NCBI RefSeq assembly: GCF_003315195.1 | Contig: NZ_QNRV01000003.1 | Span: 1 to 64,000, forward strand | From: Sutterella wadsworthensis | Lineage (GTDB): Bacteria; Pseudomonadota; Gammaproteobacteria; Burkholderiales; Burkholderiaceae_F | Length of the DNA: 64,000 nucleotides | Reading direction: 5' to 3' | Shown: piece by piece, positions 37,718 to 47,108 of the stretch | Layout of the letters: each line of letters begins with the position of its first letter | Position numbering within the stretch: position 1 is the first letter of the stretch | The notes under the pieces: model-generated | What the model was told of the DNA's origin: nothing | What the model saw: the letters and a program-made list of their open reading frames with translations, nothing else | Databases searched by the model: none | Translations under genes and position numbers: made by a program

Positions 37718-39727
37718 TTACTGGAGGAGCGCCTCAACCTTGGAGACGACATTGTCGACCGTAAAGCCGAACTTGATCCAAAGATCCTTGGCCGGCGCGC
37801 TCTCACCGAAGCTGTCGACGCCAAGCACGTCGCCGCGCCCCGTAAAGTACTTCCACCAAAGATCAGTCTTTGATGCTTCAATGGCGAGCACCGGCAGTCC
37901 CGGTGGGAGCACCGACTGACGATACTCCGTCGACTGGCGGTCAAAACGGCTCGTGCAAGGCATCGATACCACACGGGCATTGATGTTGAGCGCGGCGAGT
38001 TTAGCGCGCGCATCCATCGCAAGCCCCACCTCCGTACCGGTCGCGAGCAGCACGACCTGCGCTTCGCCTTCACCCAAGGGGGCTTCGGCGACGACATAGC
38101 CGCCCATAGCGATCGCATCCGCATCTACTTCGTCACGGTCGATGAAAGCTGCGTTCTGACGCGAGAAAATCAGGCAGGAAGCGCCGTCTCGGCGCTCGAT
38201 GGCACTCGCCCAAGCCACAACGGACTCAACCGTATCGCAGGGACGCCAGACATCCATGCCCGGGATAAGACGCAGCGAGGGAATGTGTTCAACCGACTGA
38301 TGTGTCGGACCGTCTTCACCGAGCCCGATGGAATCGTGCGTGAAGACGTTGATGGCGCGCAGATTCATCAGCGCGGACATGCGCAGGGCATTGCGCGAAT
38401 AATCCGAGAAAGTAAGGAACGTCGCGCCGTAGGGAATGAATCCGCCGTAAAGCGCAATGCCGTTCAGAATGGCCGACATGCCAAATTCGCGCACGCCGTA
38501 GCTGATGTGACGTGCATGGAAGTCGCCCGTATTCAGGCTCGTCGAGCCCGACCAGTTGGTCAGGTTTGACCCGGTCAAATCAGCCGAACCGCCAAGGAGC
38601 TCCGGAAGGACAGGGGCCAGCGCATTAAGCGCCTTTTGACTGGCCTTGCGGGTGGCCACCGTTTCGGCCGCCTCTGCAGCCTGACAAACAGCATCCATGA
38701 CGGCGGCATCCCATTGGTCAGGAAGATCGCCCGCCAGCCGGCGCTCGAGTTCCTTGGCCAGTTCCGGGTAAGCGGCTTTATAACCCGCATACGTCTGCTG
38801 CCATTCTTTTTCGACCTTCGCCCCTTCAGCGCGATGATCCCATGCTGCATAAACATCCTGCGGAATCTCAAAAGGACCGTAAGTCCAGCCGAGAGCGGCC
38901 TTCGTCGCGGCGATCTCTTCGTCGCCGAGCGCTTCGCCATGCACCTTGGCCGTGCCTTGACGGTTGGGAGAACCCTTGCCGATTGTCGTGCGGCAGATGA
39001 TAAGCGTCGGTTTCTCTGCGGATTCCTTCGCTTGAGCGATCGCCTGATCAACGGCGTTGATGTCGTGTCCGTCGACCGGACCAATCACATTCCAGCCATA
39101 GGCCTCGAATCGGCCGCGGGTGTCATCGCGGAACCAGCCGCGTACATCACCGTCAATCGAAATACCATTGTCATCGTAAAGCGCGATGAGCTTATTGAGC
39201 TTCCAGACGCCCGCCAGTGAGCAGACCTCATGGCTGATGCCTTCCATCAGGCAGCCGTCGCCCAAAAACACATACGTACGATTGTCGACGACCGGGAAGC
39301 CATCTCGATTGAATTCAGCGGCCAACAGTTTCTCTGCGAGCGCCATGCCGACACCGTTGGCGATACCTTGTCCGAGCGGGCCGGTCGTCGTTTCCACCCC
39401 CGGCGTGATATCCACTTCCGGATGTCCCGGCGTGCGGCTGCCAAGCTGGCGGAAAGCCTTCAGATCATCCATTGACAGATCAAAGCCCGTCAGATGAAGC
39501 AGTGCGTACTGCAGCATCGAACCGTGGCCGTTGGACAAAATAAAGCGGTCGCGGCCCGACCACTTGGGATCCTGCGGATTGAAGCGCAGATGACGCGTCC
39601 AGAGCGCCGTGGCGATGTCTGCCATGCCCATCGGCATGCCGGGGTGGCCGGACTTCGCTTTTTGAACAGCATCCATCGCGAGCGCGCGGATCGCGTTCGC
39701 CATCGTCTGGGGGGAGACCTGTGACAT
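37718..39727 (-). CDS. tkt: Transketolase
   Basis: Transketolase moves two-carbon units between sugar phosphates using thiamine diphosphate. The 669-residue protein shows [14 protein letters not shown] near 26 and [18 protein letters not shown] near 65. The TPP motif begins [13 protein letters not shown] near 155, with NNG-type end DDNGISID. Later come [14 protein letters not shown] near 470 and the C-terminal [11 protein letters not shown]. It heads the tkt-gap-pgk group, a carbon-metabolism cluster. It uses the cofactor whose salvage genes lie at 4.6-6.1 kb. Confidence 0.97.
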   Translation of the reverse strand: MSQVSPQTMANAIRALAMDAVQKAKSGHPGMPMGMADIATALWTRHLRFNPQDPKWSGRDRFILSNGHGSMLQYALLHLTGFDLSMDDLKAFRQLGSRTPGHPEVDITPGVETTTGPLGQGIANGVGMALAEKLLAAEFNRDGFPVVDNRTYVFLGDGCLMEGISHEVCSLAGVWKLNKLIALYDDNGISIDGDVRGWFRDDTRGRFEAYGWNVIGPVDGHDINAVDQAIAQAKESAEKPTLIICRTTIGKGSPNRQGTAKVHGEALGDEEIAATKAALGWTYGPFEIPQDVYAAWDHRAEGAKVEKEWQQTYAGYKAAYPELAKELERRLAGDLPDQWDAAVMDAVCQAAEAAETVATRKASQKALNALAPVLPELLGGSADLTGSNLTNWSGSTSLNTGDFHARHISYGVREFGMSAILNGIALYGGFIPYGATFLTFSDYSRNALRMSALMNLRAINVFTHDSIGLGEDGPTHQSVEHIPSLRLIPGMDVWRPCDTVESVVAWASAIERRDGASCLIFSRQNAAFIDRDEVDADAIAMGGYVVAEAPLGEGEAQVVLLATGTEVGLAMDARAKLAALNINARVVSMPCTSRFDRQSTEYRQSVLPPGLPVLAIEASKTDLWWKYFTGRGDVLGVDSFGESAPAKDLWIKFGFTVDNVVSKVEALLQ

Positions 39728-39938
39728 GTGTCTTGCTTTTGCGGAAGAGAGAAGGTGAGAGCTTGAGCGGGGAATACTCCGTCTTTAAGGAGCCCCTGCT
39801 GAAACTAAAGATTTTATCATTTAAGGGTGGTCGATTCGATGCTTAAAACAAACATGACGACCGAAGCCAATCCGGCTCAAACCATCTGACTCCGTGTCGG
39901 ACCGTCCATTTCCCTCGTTCCTTCCGCTGTACTCCCCC

Positions 39939-40688
39939 ATGCCGACGCCGCGCTTTTTCATCGACGCCCCTACTGACGCCTTCCAACTGGGCGGACGCTT
40001 TGAACTGCCTCCCAAAACCGCTCGTCATGCCGGTCGATCGCTCAGACTGGCCGCGGGTGAGATCGTTGAACTCTTTAACGGTACGGGAGCTGCCTGGTCG
40101 GGGCCCGTCGGTTTTTCGGACGCCTCGGCCTGGGTGGAGCTAGAGCACCGCACGGACCGCACAGCAGAGTCTCCCCTGGCGATAACGCTCCTTCAAAGCC
40201 TCGTTGCACCGGAAAAAGCGGACTGGATCGTCGAAAAAGCTGTTGAAGCCGGCATCTCTGAAATTATCTTCATGCCGGCCGAACGCAGCGTGACGAAGCT
40301 TGCCGGGGAACGCTTGGAAAAACGTCTGGCCCGTCTCACCGACATTGCCCGCTCGGCGGCTGAACAGTGCGGCCGCAATGTCGTGCCCCTCGTTCGGGCA
40401 GTCCCCTCTCTTGAAGCCGGCTTTAAGACTGTTTCTGGAGACGTCAAATTTGTTCTGGCGCCCGGTGCCGATGCCTCTGCGGCTTCGAGCATGCTGCCGG
40501 GACTCCTCTCCGTCGCCTTTGCCGTCGGACCCGAGGGCGGGTTCTCTGCTCGCGAAATCGAGCTCGCCGCCGCTCACGGCTGGCGGCCTCAGCTTCTGGG
40601 GCCGCGTGTTCTGCGCACGGAAACCGCAGGACTGGCCGCGGCTATTTGGGCTCAGACACTTGTCGGTGATCTTCCTCGTGCCTGCTGA
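39939..40688 (+). CDS. rsmE: 16S rRNA (uracil1498-N3)-methyltransferase RsmE
   Basis: RsmE methylates U1498 in the 30S decoding region. The 249-residue SPOUT-fold protein has PRFFIDAPTDAF at the start and the RNA-binding PUA-like part around HAGRSLRLAAGE. LLQSLVAPEKADWIVEKAVE follows near 90, and the SAM-knot motifs are VGPEGGFSAREIE near 195 and LGPRVLRTETAGLAA near 217. The ATG is preferred over an upstream GTG at 39894. It is divergent from tkt. Confidence 0.94.
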   Translation: MPTPRFFIDAPTDAFQLGGRFELPPKTARHAGRSLRLAAGEIVELFNGTGAAWSGPVGFSDASAWVELEHRTDRTAESPLAITLLQSLVAPEKADWIVEKAVEAGISEIIFMPAERSVTKLAGERLEKRLARLTDIARSAAEQCGRNVVPLVRAVPSLEAGFKTVSGDVKFVLAPGADASAASSMLPGLLSVAFAVGPEGGFSAREIELAAAHGWRPQLLGPRVLRTETAGLAAAIWAQTLVGDLPRAC

Positions 40689-40698
40689 GGCCCATCAG

Positions 40699-40740
40699 GA
40701 AAAAAGAGCGCCGCATTCTGCTGCAGACACGCTCTTCTTC
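40699..40740 (-). terminator. Terminator of the transglycosylase gene
   Basis: AGAGCG (40705-40710) pairs with CGCTCT (40730-40735). On the minus strand six Ts follow, 25 bases after the transglycosylase stop. rsmE ends convergently at 40688. Confidence 0.72.
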
Positions 40741-40764
40741 GTTTCAATATCAGCCGATAAAAGC

Positions 40765-41772
40765 TTAGCTTTCAGTACTGCTGCCTTCAGCTGAATCTGA
40801 CGACCGGCGGTTTTCCGCCACTGCATCGCTCTCGGGCGCGAGGCGTTTCACACTGCCGCCCTGCTGCGCACGCGTTTCCAAGAGCTGCATCCATTCACCG
40901 TAGCCAAGATTGCGGGGACGATGTTTCGCGTTGTATGCGGGCCCCGTCCGATTAGCTCGCGAGAGCTCCACCGCACGGTCCGAGTCACCGGCTGCAGCGA
41001 CCTGCAGACGGCTGCGTTCTTTAAACACCTTAGCGGCGTAACCGTTGTCGCTCGACTGATTGCCCGCGCCGTAGTAATGCTTGAGGCCCTGCGAAACGCT
41101 GCCTGTTCGGTCAATGAGACGCGCGAGAATGGAAGCGCCCACCACCATGTTGGGATAGGGTTCCATTGCGGCCTTTGCACCGCCGAAGGCTTTGAATTTC
41201 TCTGTATGCACGCTGGTCATGACCTGCATGAGCCCTTCTGCGCCAGAGCCGTTTTTGGCCTTAGGATTAAAACTCGATTCGGTAGCCGCTACCGAAAGAA
41301 TAAGCAGCGGATCAACATCAAAGCCCTGCCCGATTTCCAACGCCCATGCCGTCAGCTGTCTGGCCTCTTCGAGCGGAACGCGGTAGCTGCGGTTGATATA
41401 AGCCGCCACGGACTCCTCTGAAGCATCGCCCGCCTCACTCAAGCTCGCCTCCGAAGCTGGAGACTTGCGTTCCCAATCCTCGACCAACGCTACAGCGTTC
41501 GCTTCTTTCTCTTCCAAAAACCGATTGAGCGACTCATGTACATCGGCCTCTTCAATCGCGACAATTTCTGTCTGCGTAGCCGCTTGGACGCCGGCCGGCC
41601 CCGCCAAACCAACAGCAGTAAGCCATACTGCAGCAGCCACTGCTGCCGAGCCCACTGCACCCATGGGCCAGAATCTCCCGTTTGTAATGCTTGCAAGAAG
41701 CTTCCCGGGAGTCTTTGAAGGCGTCAGGGGCGATACGGTAGGGGCAGAAATATCGACGTCTTGAAGATGCAT
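40765..41772 (-). CDS. Membrane-anchored lytic transglycosylase (SLT domain)
   Basis: This 335-residue protein probably cleaves the MurNAc-GlcNAc bond of peptidoglycan in the periplasm. A cytoplasmic N-terminus of about 40 residues precedes one hydrophobic segment near 40-62 (a long signal anchor). A Glu/Ala-rich stretch follows, then an SLT domain with AATESSFNPKAKNG near 162 (catalytic Glu), EGLMQVM, and a later HYYGAGNQSSDNGYAAKVF. The tail is Ser/Arg/Glu-rich. Met11 of the longest frame is preferred. It stands alone with its own terminator. Confidence 0.85.
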   Translation of the reverse strand: MHLQDVDISAPTVSPLTPSKTPGKLLASITNGRFWPMGAVGSAAVAAAVWLTAVGLAGPAGVQAATQTEIVAIEEADVHESLNRFLEEKEANAVALVEDWERKSPASEASLSEAGDASEESVAAYINRSYRVPLEEARQLTAWALEIGQGFDVDPLLILSVAATESSFNPKAKNGSGAEGLMQVMTSVHTEKFKAFGGAKAAMEPYPNMVVGASILARLIDRTGSVSQGLKHYYGAGNQSSDNGYAAKVFKERSRLQVAAAGDSDRAVELSRANRTGPAYNAKHRPRNLGYGEWMQLLETRAQQGGSVKRLAPESDAVAENRRSSDSAEGSSTES

Positions 41773-42218
41773 TGAAACGAGCACAAGCCGTCCCGAAATC
41801 AAACAAGCCCTGCTAGGGTTGTCTGAGCTGCTGCTGCGGCTGTAATTTAAAATTTGATGTTTTCTGGACCGACAGCGTTAAAGCTTTAGGGTTAACGCGC
41901 ACATTCGGCTATTGATTGGTTTGCAGATTAACAGATCTTCCATCAGGATGCGAGTACCCGCTCATTGCGAAAACGCTTGAAGACAATAAAATTTTGCTTT
42001 TGTTTTTGCTTTGTTTCAAAAAAATTGCAGTGAAACCATCTCACTATTGCGTCAGTATTCAACTCAGCCGACCTCTTGGCCACGTTTGTTAAATGCAATC
42101 TGTCCGCCATCGCGATAGGTAGAATCTAACCATCATTTGTCGTGCGCCTAGTTCCGCCGGCAACTTTCTAAAAAATCATCTTCAGAACGCTGTTGAAGCT
42201 TTAAAAAGAGGCATTCAG
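41773..42218. promoter_or_regulatory. Divergent promoter region, transglycosylase/KTSC gene
   Basis: This 446-bp, locally AT-rich region has T-rich tracts near 41990-42020. A TAGAAT at 42120 could be the -10 of the KTSC gene, and AAAAAGAGG at 42204-42212 is its ribosome site. I see no coding frame, tRNA or repeat that I can support. Confidence 0.4.
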
Positions 42219-42506
42219 ATGAAGCGCATTCCTATCCACCGCGGCGGCATCACTTCCGCCGGCTATGACCGCACCCGCCGCTGGCTTGATGTGGAGTTCG
42301 ACACCAAACGGGTGCTGCGTGCCGAAAATGTGGGGTCAGAAATTGCGGACCGTTTTCTTCATTCCAGCGCGCCGCACGAATACTGGAAAGAAGAAATCGA
42401 AGATGTCTACACCGTGCGTGAAATTTCCGCCAAGGAAAGCGACGAGGAGAAGCCCGCAGCCAAGAAATCTATTGACGACCTGAAGCGTCTCTTCGGTGAT
42501 CTTTAG
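42219..42506 (+). CDS. KTSC domain-containing protein
   Basis: This small 95-residue soluble protein has a core of about residues 12-65 that fits the KTSC domain pattern: a beta-strand pair (YDRTRRWLDVEFDTKRV), RAENVGSEIADRFLHSS, then a terminal EEIEDVY. The KTSC domain is found alone or fused to lysyl-tRNA synthetase-like and other proteins, and its function is not settled. The tail is Lys/Glu-rich and helical. A good ribosome site and a terminator bracket it as a single-gene transcript. Confidence 0.72.
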   Translation: MKRIPIHRGGITSAGYDRTRRWLDVEFDTKRVLRAENVGSEIADRFLHSSAPHEYWKEEIEDVYTVREISAKESDEEKPAAKKSIDDLKRLFGDL

Positions 42507-42538
42507 CCGTCGCTAATCGCACCTATCAGATGGAATAA

Positions 42539-42570
42539 GGCCGCCCGGTGAACACGGGCGGTCTTTTTTT
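42539..42570 (+). terminator. Terminator of the KTSC gene
   Basis: GGCCGCCCG (42539-42547) pairs with CGGGCGGTC (42555-42563), followed by seven Ts. mgtE ends convergently at 42577. Confidence 0.9.
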
Positions 42571-42576
42571 CTCTCG

Positions 42577-44121
42577 TCAGCGGAAGAAAATGGTCGCGAG
42601 CCCGAGGAAGATCAGGAACCCGCCCGAATCGGTCGTAAAGGTCAGCAGCACAGAACCGCCCATGGCCGGATCGCGCCCCATCTTATTCAGAATGAGCGGC
42701 ACAGCAAGTCCGACAGCCGCTCCCTGGACGATGTTGAGGAACATCGCAAGCGCCATGACCAGACCGAGCGTATGCCCCTGCGGCGAATCCCAATAAAGCG
42801 CCCAAGCACAGAGGCCGGCAATGGCGCCCCAGAGAAGGCCGTTGACAACCGCTACGGCAAGTTCCTTCTTCCAAATATCGATAGTATTGGCCAGCGTCAC
42901 CTGTCCGGTGGCAAGCGAGCGCACCAAAAGCGTCAGCGTTTGATTGCCGGAATTGCCGGCCATGCCCGCTACGATGGGCATCAAAGCCGCAAGTGCCACC
43001 ACGCGCTCAATGGTGCCGTCAAAGGCTGAAATCACGCGCGAAGCAAAGAAAGCCGTACAGAGGTTGACGCCCAGCCAGAGCCAGCGGCTTTTGGCCGCTC
43101 CCCAAACGCTGCCGAACAAGTCCTGTTCGTCATCCAGACCTACTGCACTGAAAGCGTCTTCGTCGCTTTCCTCTCGAATGACGTCAACCACTTCATTGAC
43201 TGTCAGACGGCCCACTAATCGACCAGCCTCATCAACGACTGCCGCACTCACCAAGTCGTAGCGCTCGAAGGCCTGTGCCGCATCACTCGCATCATCGAGC
43301 GGGTTGAGCGTGAAGGTCTCGGTCTGCATGATGCGCCGCACCTGTTTGGCTGGATCGGACGTCAGAATCTGAGCGACAGCAAGCGCTCCCTTTAAGCGCC
43401 CCAGTCGATCAACGACAAAGATCTGGTCCATATGATCAGGGAGCTCTTTGAAGCGGCGCAGGTATCTGAGCACCATGTCGATCGTCACTTCCTCGCGGAT
43501 CGACACCATTTCAAAGTCCATGCGCGCACCGACCGAGTCTTCAGGGTACGACATGGCCGCGCGCAGCTGAGCACGCTCTTCGTGCGAAAGGCCTTCCTGA
43601 ACCTCCGCCATCACATCTGGCGGCAGGTCATCGACCAAGTCAGCGATCTGGTCGGTATCGAGCGTTTCAACCGCGTCGACGAGTTCGTCGCGGTCCATCG
43701 CTTCGATCAGGGTCTCACGAACGCCCTCGTTGACTTCGAGCAGAATATCGCCGTCAGACTCACTCTGGACTTGATTCCAGACAGCAAGACGGTCGTCAAG
43801 CGGCAGGGCTTCGAGTACCCAAGCAATGTCGGCAGGATGGAGGGGCTCCAGAATGTCACGCAGCTGCTGCGCGGCTTCCGGCGTCAGCGGACGCGCTTCG
43901 TCATCCTTGTCGTCCTCATCGGGCTTTTCACTGCCCCCCGATTTTGCGCGAGCGGCTTTTTCGGCCTTTTCACGAGCTTTTTCCAAAGCTCGAGCCCGAT
44001 CCTCATCGGAATCGAGAACCTGCTGCACCCGCGCAAGCGCGCGGCTGGCTTCGTCCGAATCGAGCGTCGGAGCGCCTGCGATCTCCTCGTTGGGCGCTTC
44101 TGTTTGGTCCTCGCGGTTCAC
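42577..44121 (-). CDS. mgtE: Magnesium transporter MgtE
   Basis: MgtE is a gated Mg2+ channel of the inner membrane. The 514-residue protein has a charged Glu/Lys/Asp-rich extension (about residues 1-75), longer than usual. It is followed by the N domain with LEPLHPADIAWVLEALP, two CBS domains (about 205-330) and five membrane segments. These include LAALMPIVAGMAGNSGNQTL near 385, the pore signature. The final aspartates line the pore in the family. A structured leader of 247 bp separates it from the upstream RNase gene. Confidence 0.94.
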   Translation of the reverse strand: MNREDQTEAPNEEIAGAPTLDSDEASRALARVQQVLDSDEDRARALEKAREKAEKAARAKSGGSEKPDEDDKDDEARPLTPEAAQQLRDILEPLHPADIAWVLEALPLDDRLAVWNQVQSESDGDILLEVNEGVRETLIEAMDRDELVDAVETLDTDQIADLVDDLPPDVMAEVQEGLSHEERAQLRAAMSYPEDSVGARMDFEMVSIREEVTIDMVLRYLRRFKELPDHMDQIFVVDRLGRLKGALAVAQILTSDPAKQVRRIMQTETFTLNPLDDASDAAQAFERYDLVSAAVVDEAGRLVGRLTVNEVVDVIREESDEDAFSAVGLDDEQDLFGSVWGAAKSRWLWLGVNLCTAFFASRVISAFDGTIERVVALAALMPIVAGMAGNSGNQTLTLLVRSLATGQVTLANTIDIWKKELAVAVVNGLLWGAIAGLCAWALYWDSPQGHTLGLVMALAMFLNIVQGAAVGLAVPLILNKMGRDPAMGGSVLLTFTTDSGGFLIFLGLATIFFR

Positions 44122-44308
44122 GGCGCAGTACCTCTCTCAGCTCAAGGATTAGACGGAACAGAAGGAAAAAATTTCCTCCCGGACGAAGCTCTGCGGCTGC
44201 TGCAAATAAAAACCTTCAGCCGCAATCGCCCGTGAGGCTAGCACGATTTAAGACCGTCCGCTTCTTCAAGAGTGCCGGATCAGGAAAAGAAGCGGCAGCG
44301 AACATCCC

Positions 44309-44356
44309 AAACATGCGGTCGATTTCGCCCAAGCGAATCGACCTTTTCCCATGTTT
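44309..44356. other. Long hairpin in the rnb-mgtE spacer
   Basis: An outer stem AAACATG/CATGTTT (44309-44315, 44350-44356) encloses GGTCGATT/AATCGACC (44317-44324, 44336-44343) and CGC/GCG around a short loop. There is no U-tract on the minus strand, so it is not a typical terminator. Confidence 0.55.
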
Positions 44357-44368
44357 GATGTTTTAAAA

Positions 44369-46393
44369 TTAATTGGGTGCACTCAGAACTTGAGCAGCAT
44401 CGGCCTGTGCGGCATGTTCAGCCGCTTTGGCCTCCTTCACCTCTTCGGCTGCCTCCGCAACTTCAGACGCTTCGTTGAGGGACTCTTCAAGCGCGGCTTC
44501 CTCTTCGGGCGTAATCGCCTCGTCAAGCACCTTGACGAGTCTTGCATCCATGACAAGATCGACGAGGTCGCACCCCAGAATACGGAGCTCCACTTTGCGT
44601 CCGCGCGGAAGATCTTCGGTGAGTCCCGGCACCCGCTGCATGAAAGGCAGTCCGTCGATGCGAACGAGATCGCCCTTGACGACAATCGCCTCAATGGACG
44701 TGAGTTTTTCCTGCAGAATCCAGCGCAGCGACCAGTAACGCTCCATTCGAGTCTGGAAGTCGGAATAGAGACCGTAAATCGCTTCAAACTGACTCACAAT
44801 CGTGAAAAGGTCGACATCGGTGCGGCCATAAGGCGCAGTTTCCCCGCGAAGCACTGCAATCATCTGACGCTGATTCACGAGGTCCACATAACGGCGCAGC
44901 GGCGACGTGCTCCAGGCATAGCGCTCCACACCCAAACCATCATGCGGTCCCGGTGACGTACTCATGCGCACACGCCCCATGCGCTGCGAACGATAAATGC
45001 CCGGAGTGCCATGCTCTTCGAGCCAAAGGCCCCAAGTGCTGTTGGCGAAAATCATCAGTTCAGCAACCAGCAGATCGAGCGGCGCGCCGCGGCGGCGGCC
45101 TTTGACGTGAATAACCGCATCCTCGCCATCGCCCTCAAGCGCAAAATACCAATCCACACGTCCCGTCGGTTCGGGACGTCCGCGCACCTCTTCACGGCCG
45201 TGCTGCAGACGTTTGGCAAAATGCCACAGCCAAGCGATTTCGTGCGCATACGGGATGGTGAGTGCATCGGCCGCAATCGCTTCCTCGGTGACCAGATCAT
45301 CGATTTTGTCGTAGCGCAGATTTGCCTTCAGTGCGATCCGCTCCAGACGTGTCTCAGTGCGCTCGACGGCAAATGTGTCGTCCTTTACCCACACATAAAG
45401 TGAAATGCAGGGGACGAGGTGCCCTTCATCGAGCGACGAAGCTTTAATCCAGTTTTCCGGCAGCATCGTCGTCTTCAGACCCGGAGCATAAACCGTGCTC
45501 ATGCGCGTCTTGGCTACCGTGTCGAGCGGCGAATCCTTCTGGATCATCAGCGCCGGTGCGGCAATGTGGATGCCTACGCGGGTGATGCCGCCCTCAAGAT
45601 GCTCGATGCTCGCCGCATCGTCAACTTCCGTCGTCGTTGAATCGTCAATCGAGAAGGCGTCAACGTCGGCAATGGGGAGCTCCTCCCACGTGTCAGCCGG
45701 GGGCTCCGGGAGGCCGGCAGGGAAACCGCGGCCATGCGGGAAATTCGCCGTATAGAAGCTGTCAACATGCCAGCGCCAAGGCGAAGCAATGCCGCCCAAT
45801 GCGAGCATCAGACGCAGCGGCGTCTGCCGCGTTTCCGCAGCAGCATCCGAGAGCGCCTTCCATTCGATTCCGTTCTTATCGGGCGAAAGCAGAAGCGTCA
45901 GGGCCTGACGGCCGATCGCCTCAGGGAGCTTCCCTTCAACCATTTCAGCCGTCCAGGCCTTCTTTTGCTCTTCCATGCGGCGCTTGCGCTCAAGCGCTTC
46001 CAGCGCTTTGGAGAGGATTTCCGCCGGCGCTTTGCGGTAGACGCCTCGGCCTTTACGGTAGAAGTAAACCGGATTGGCATGCAGTACCGTCAGCAGTGCC
46101 GCGAGCTCTACGGGCGAAGGCTTCTCACCCCAGTATTCCTGGGCGAGATCCTTAAAGGAAAATTCCTCTGCCGGCGCGGCTTCCCAAAGAAAAGCCGGAT
46201 CAAGCTCTGCAGCAGCCTCCGGAATACGCGCGATAAGTTCTGAAGCGCTCGGTGTCTCAAAGGGAAAAAAGACATGAGAGGCCTTGATTTTGCTCCGCCG
46301 CCCCGTAGTCAGCTCTACCTGATAGGCGCTCCCAGCCTGCGAAAGCACTGTTCCCGCCTTGAAGGCTCCGTCGTCTTCGAAATATAGATACAT
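44369..46393 (-). CDS. RNase II/VacB-family exoribonuclease
   Basis: This 674-residue 3'-5' exoribonuclease-like protein has an N-terminal SH3-like segment (MYLYFEDDGAFKAGTV) and a helical region. The RNB catalytic domain opens with VDAFSIDDSTTTEVDDAASI near 245-265, with the metal-binding aspartates. SQRMGRVRMSTSPGPHDGLG and YAWSTSPLRRYVDLVNQRQ lie near 480-505. It resembles the divergent RNB proteins of Burkholderiales rather than E. coli RNase II or R. It ends in an Ala/Glu-rich tail. The Met before YLYFED is chosen; an upstream 50-codon extension would overlap the esterase gene's end region. Confidence 0.85.
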   Translation of the reverse strand: MYLYFEDDGAFKAGTVLSQAGSAYQVELTTGRRSKIKASHVFFPFETPSASELIARIPEAAAELDPAFLWEAAPAEEFSFKDLAQEYWGEKPSPVELAALLTVLHANPVYFYRKGRGVYRKAPAEILSKALEALERKRRMEEQKKAWTAEMVEGKLPEAIGRQALTLLLSPDKNGIEWKALSDAAAETRQTPLRLMLALGGIASPWRWHVDSFYTANFPHGRGFPAGLPEPPADTWEELPIADVDAFSIDDSTTTEVDDAASIEHLEGGITRVGIHIAAPALMIQKDSPLDTVAKTRMSTVYAPGLKTTMLPENWIKASSLDEGHLVPCISLYVWVKDDTFAVERTETRLERIALKANLRYDKIDDLVTEEAIAADALTIPYAHEIAWLWHFAKRLQHGREEVRGRPEPTGRVDWYFALEGDGEDAVIHVKGRRRGAPLDLLVAELMIFANSTWGLWLEEHGTPGIYRSQRMGRVRMSTSPGPHDGLGVERYAWSTSPLRRYVDLVNQRQMIAVLRGETAPYGRTDVDLFTIVSQFEAIYGLYSDFQTRMERYWSLRWILQEKLTSIEAIVVKGDLVRIDGLPFMQRVPGLTEDLPRGRKVELRILGCDLVDLVMDARLVKVLDEAITPEEEAALEESLNEASEVAEAAEEVKEAKAAEHAAQADAAQVLSAPN

Positions 46394-46476
46394 CGCGTTC
46401 TGCTTCAACTGCGTTCGCGCAAAGCGCGAACTGTCCGATGGTTGTTCGGTGTTTTCCTCAAGGCCGCTATTTTGCA

Positions 46477-47106
46477 CTATCGCGCGTCGAATGCAGGCAC
46501 AATCTTGCGCCGCATAAAAAATCCGCGTACGGCGGGCAAGCACTCAGCAAAGCGCTGCATTCGATGATCATCCTCGGTGGAAAGCACTTTGGGAGAGTCG
46601 CGCAGCGCTCGATCCGCAATATGCCAGTCAAGCGTCTCGTCTGCCGTTGAAAGCAGCACCAACGCATCGGCGGGATCCAGCGGTGCTGCCGGCATTTCGG
46701 CAGCAAGTTCGCGAAATTCGTCAGCAAACCCAGGCTTCACCATAATCGTTCGATTGGTGCCAAAAATAGTTTGGAGTCCCACTTGCTGCGGCACAAAATC
46801 CCAAGGCATCAGGCAGGGATTGACGACCGCCGTCGGACAGCCGTATGCCCGCGCCGCACGAAGTGCGTAAAAGCCGCCCAGACTTGACCCCACCAGAAGC
46901 GTGCACCGTCGTGCTTGGACAGAGAGCGGCGAGAGCAGACTGCCTACGATCGCATCGGCTTCCCGCGGCGAAAGGTTCAGATCCGGCGCAGAAAAATCGG
47001 CATTCCATTCTGCTGCGGCCGCAGCGAGCTCGCGGCCTTTTGCCGAAGCCGGTGAGGAACGAAAGCCGTGCAGGTAAACGACACGGTCAACAGCGGACGG
47101 CACCAT
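46477..47106 (-). CDS. YqiA/YcfP family alpha/beta-hydrolase
   Basis: This 209-residue esterase-like protein has VVYLHGFRSSPASAKG near the N-terminus, the nucleophile motif LVGSSLGGFYAL near 71, an acidic segment STADETLDW near 155 and a C-terminal EDDHRMQRF holding the likely histidine. UPF0227/YqiA proteins are predicted esterases of unknown substrate. The start is two bases after the mpl stop, so it is coupled to mpl, and the RNase gene follows after 83 bases. Confidence 0.85.
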   Translation of the reverse strand: MVPSAVDRVVYLHGFRSSPASAKGRELAAAAAEWNADFSAPDLNLSPREADAIVGSLLSPLSVQARRCTLLVGSSLGGFYALRAARAYGCPTAVVNPCLMPWDFVPQQVGLQTIFGTNRTIMVKPGFADEFRELAAEMPAAPLDPADALVLLSTADETLDWHIADRALRDSPKVLSTEDDHRMQRFAECLPAVRGFFMRRKIVPAFDAR

Positions 47107-47108
47107 GC

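Noticed and set aside
44122-44368. M-box magnesium riboswitch before mgtE
   Set aside because: Only one interrupted hairpin is visible; the multi-helix M-box core is not. It is kept as a structural finding only.
46394-46543. 50-codon N-terminal extension of the RNase gene
   Set aside because: It overlaps the end of the upstream esterase gene in another frame, and the family N-terminus fits the internal Met.
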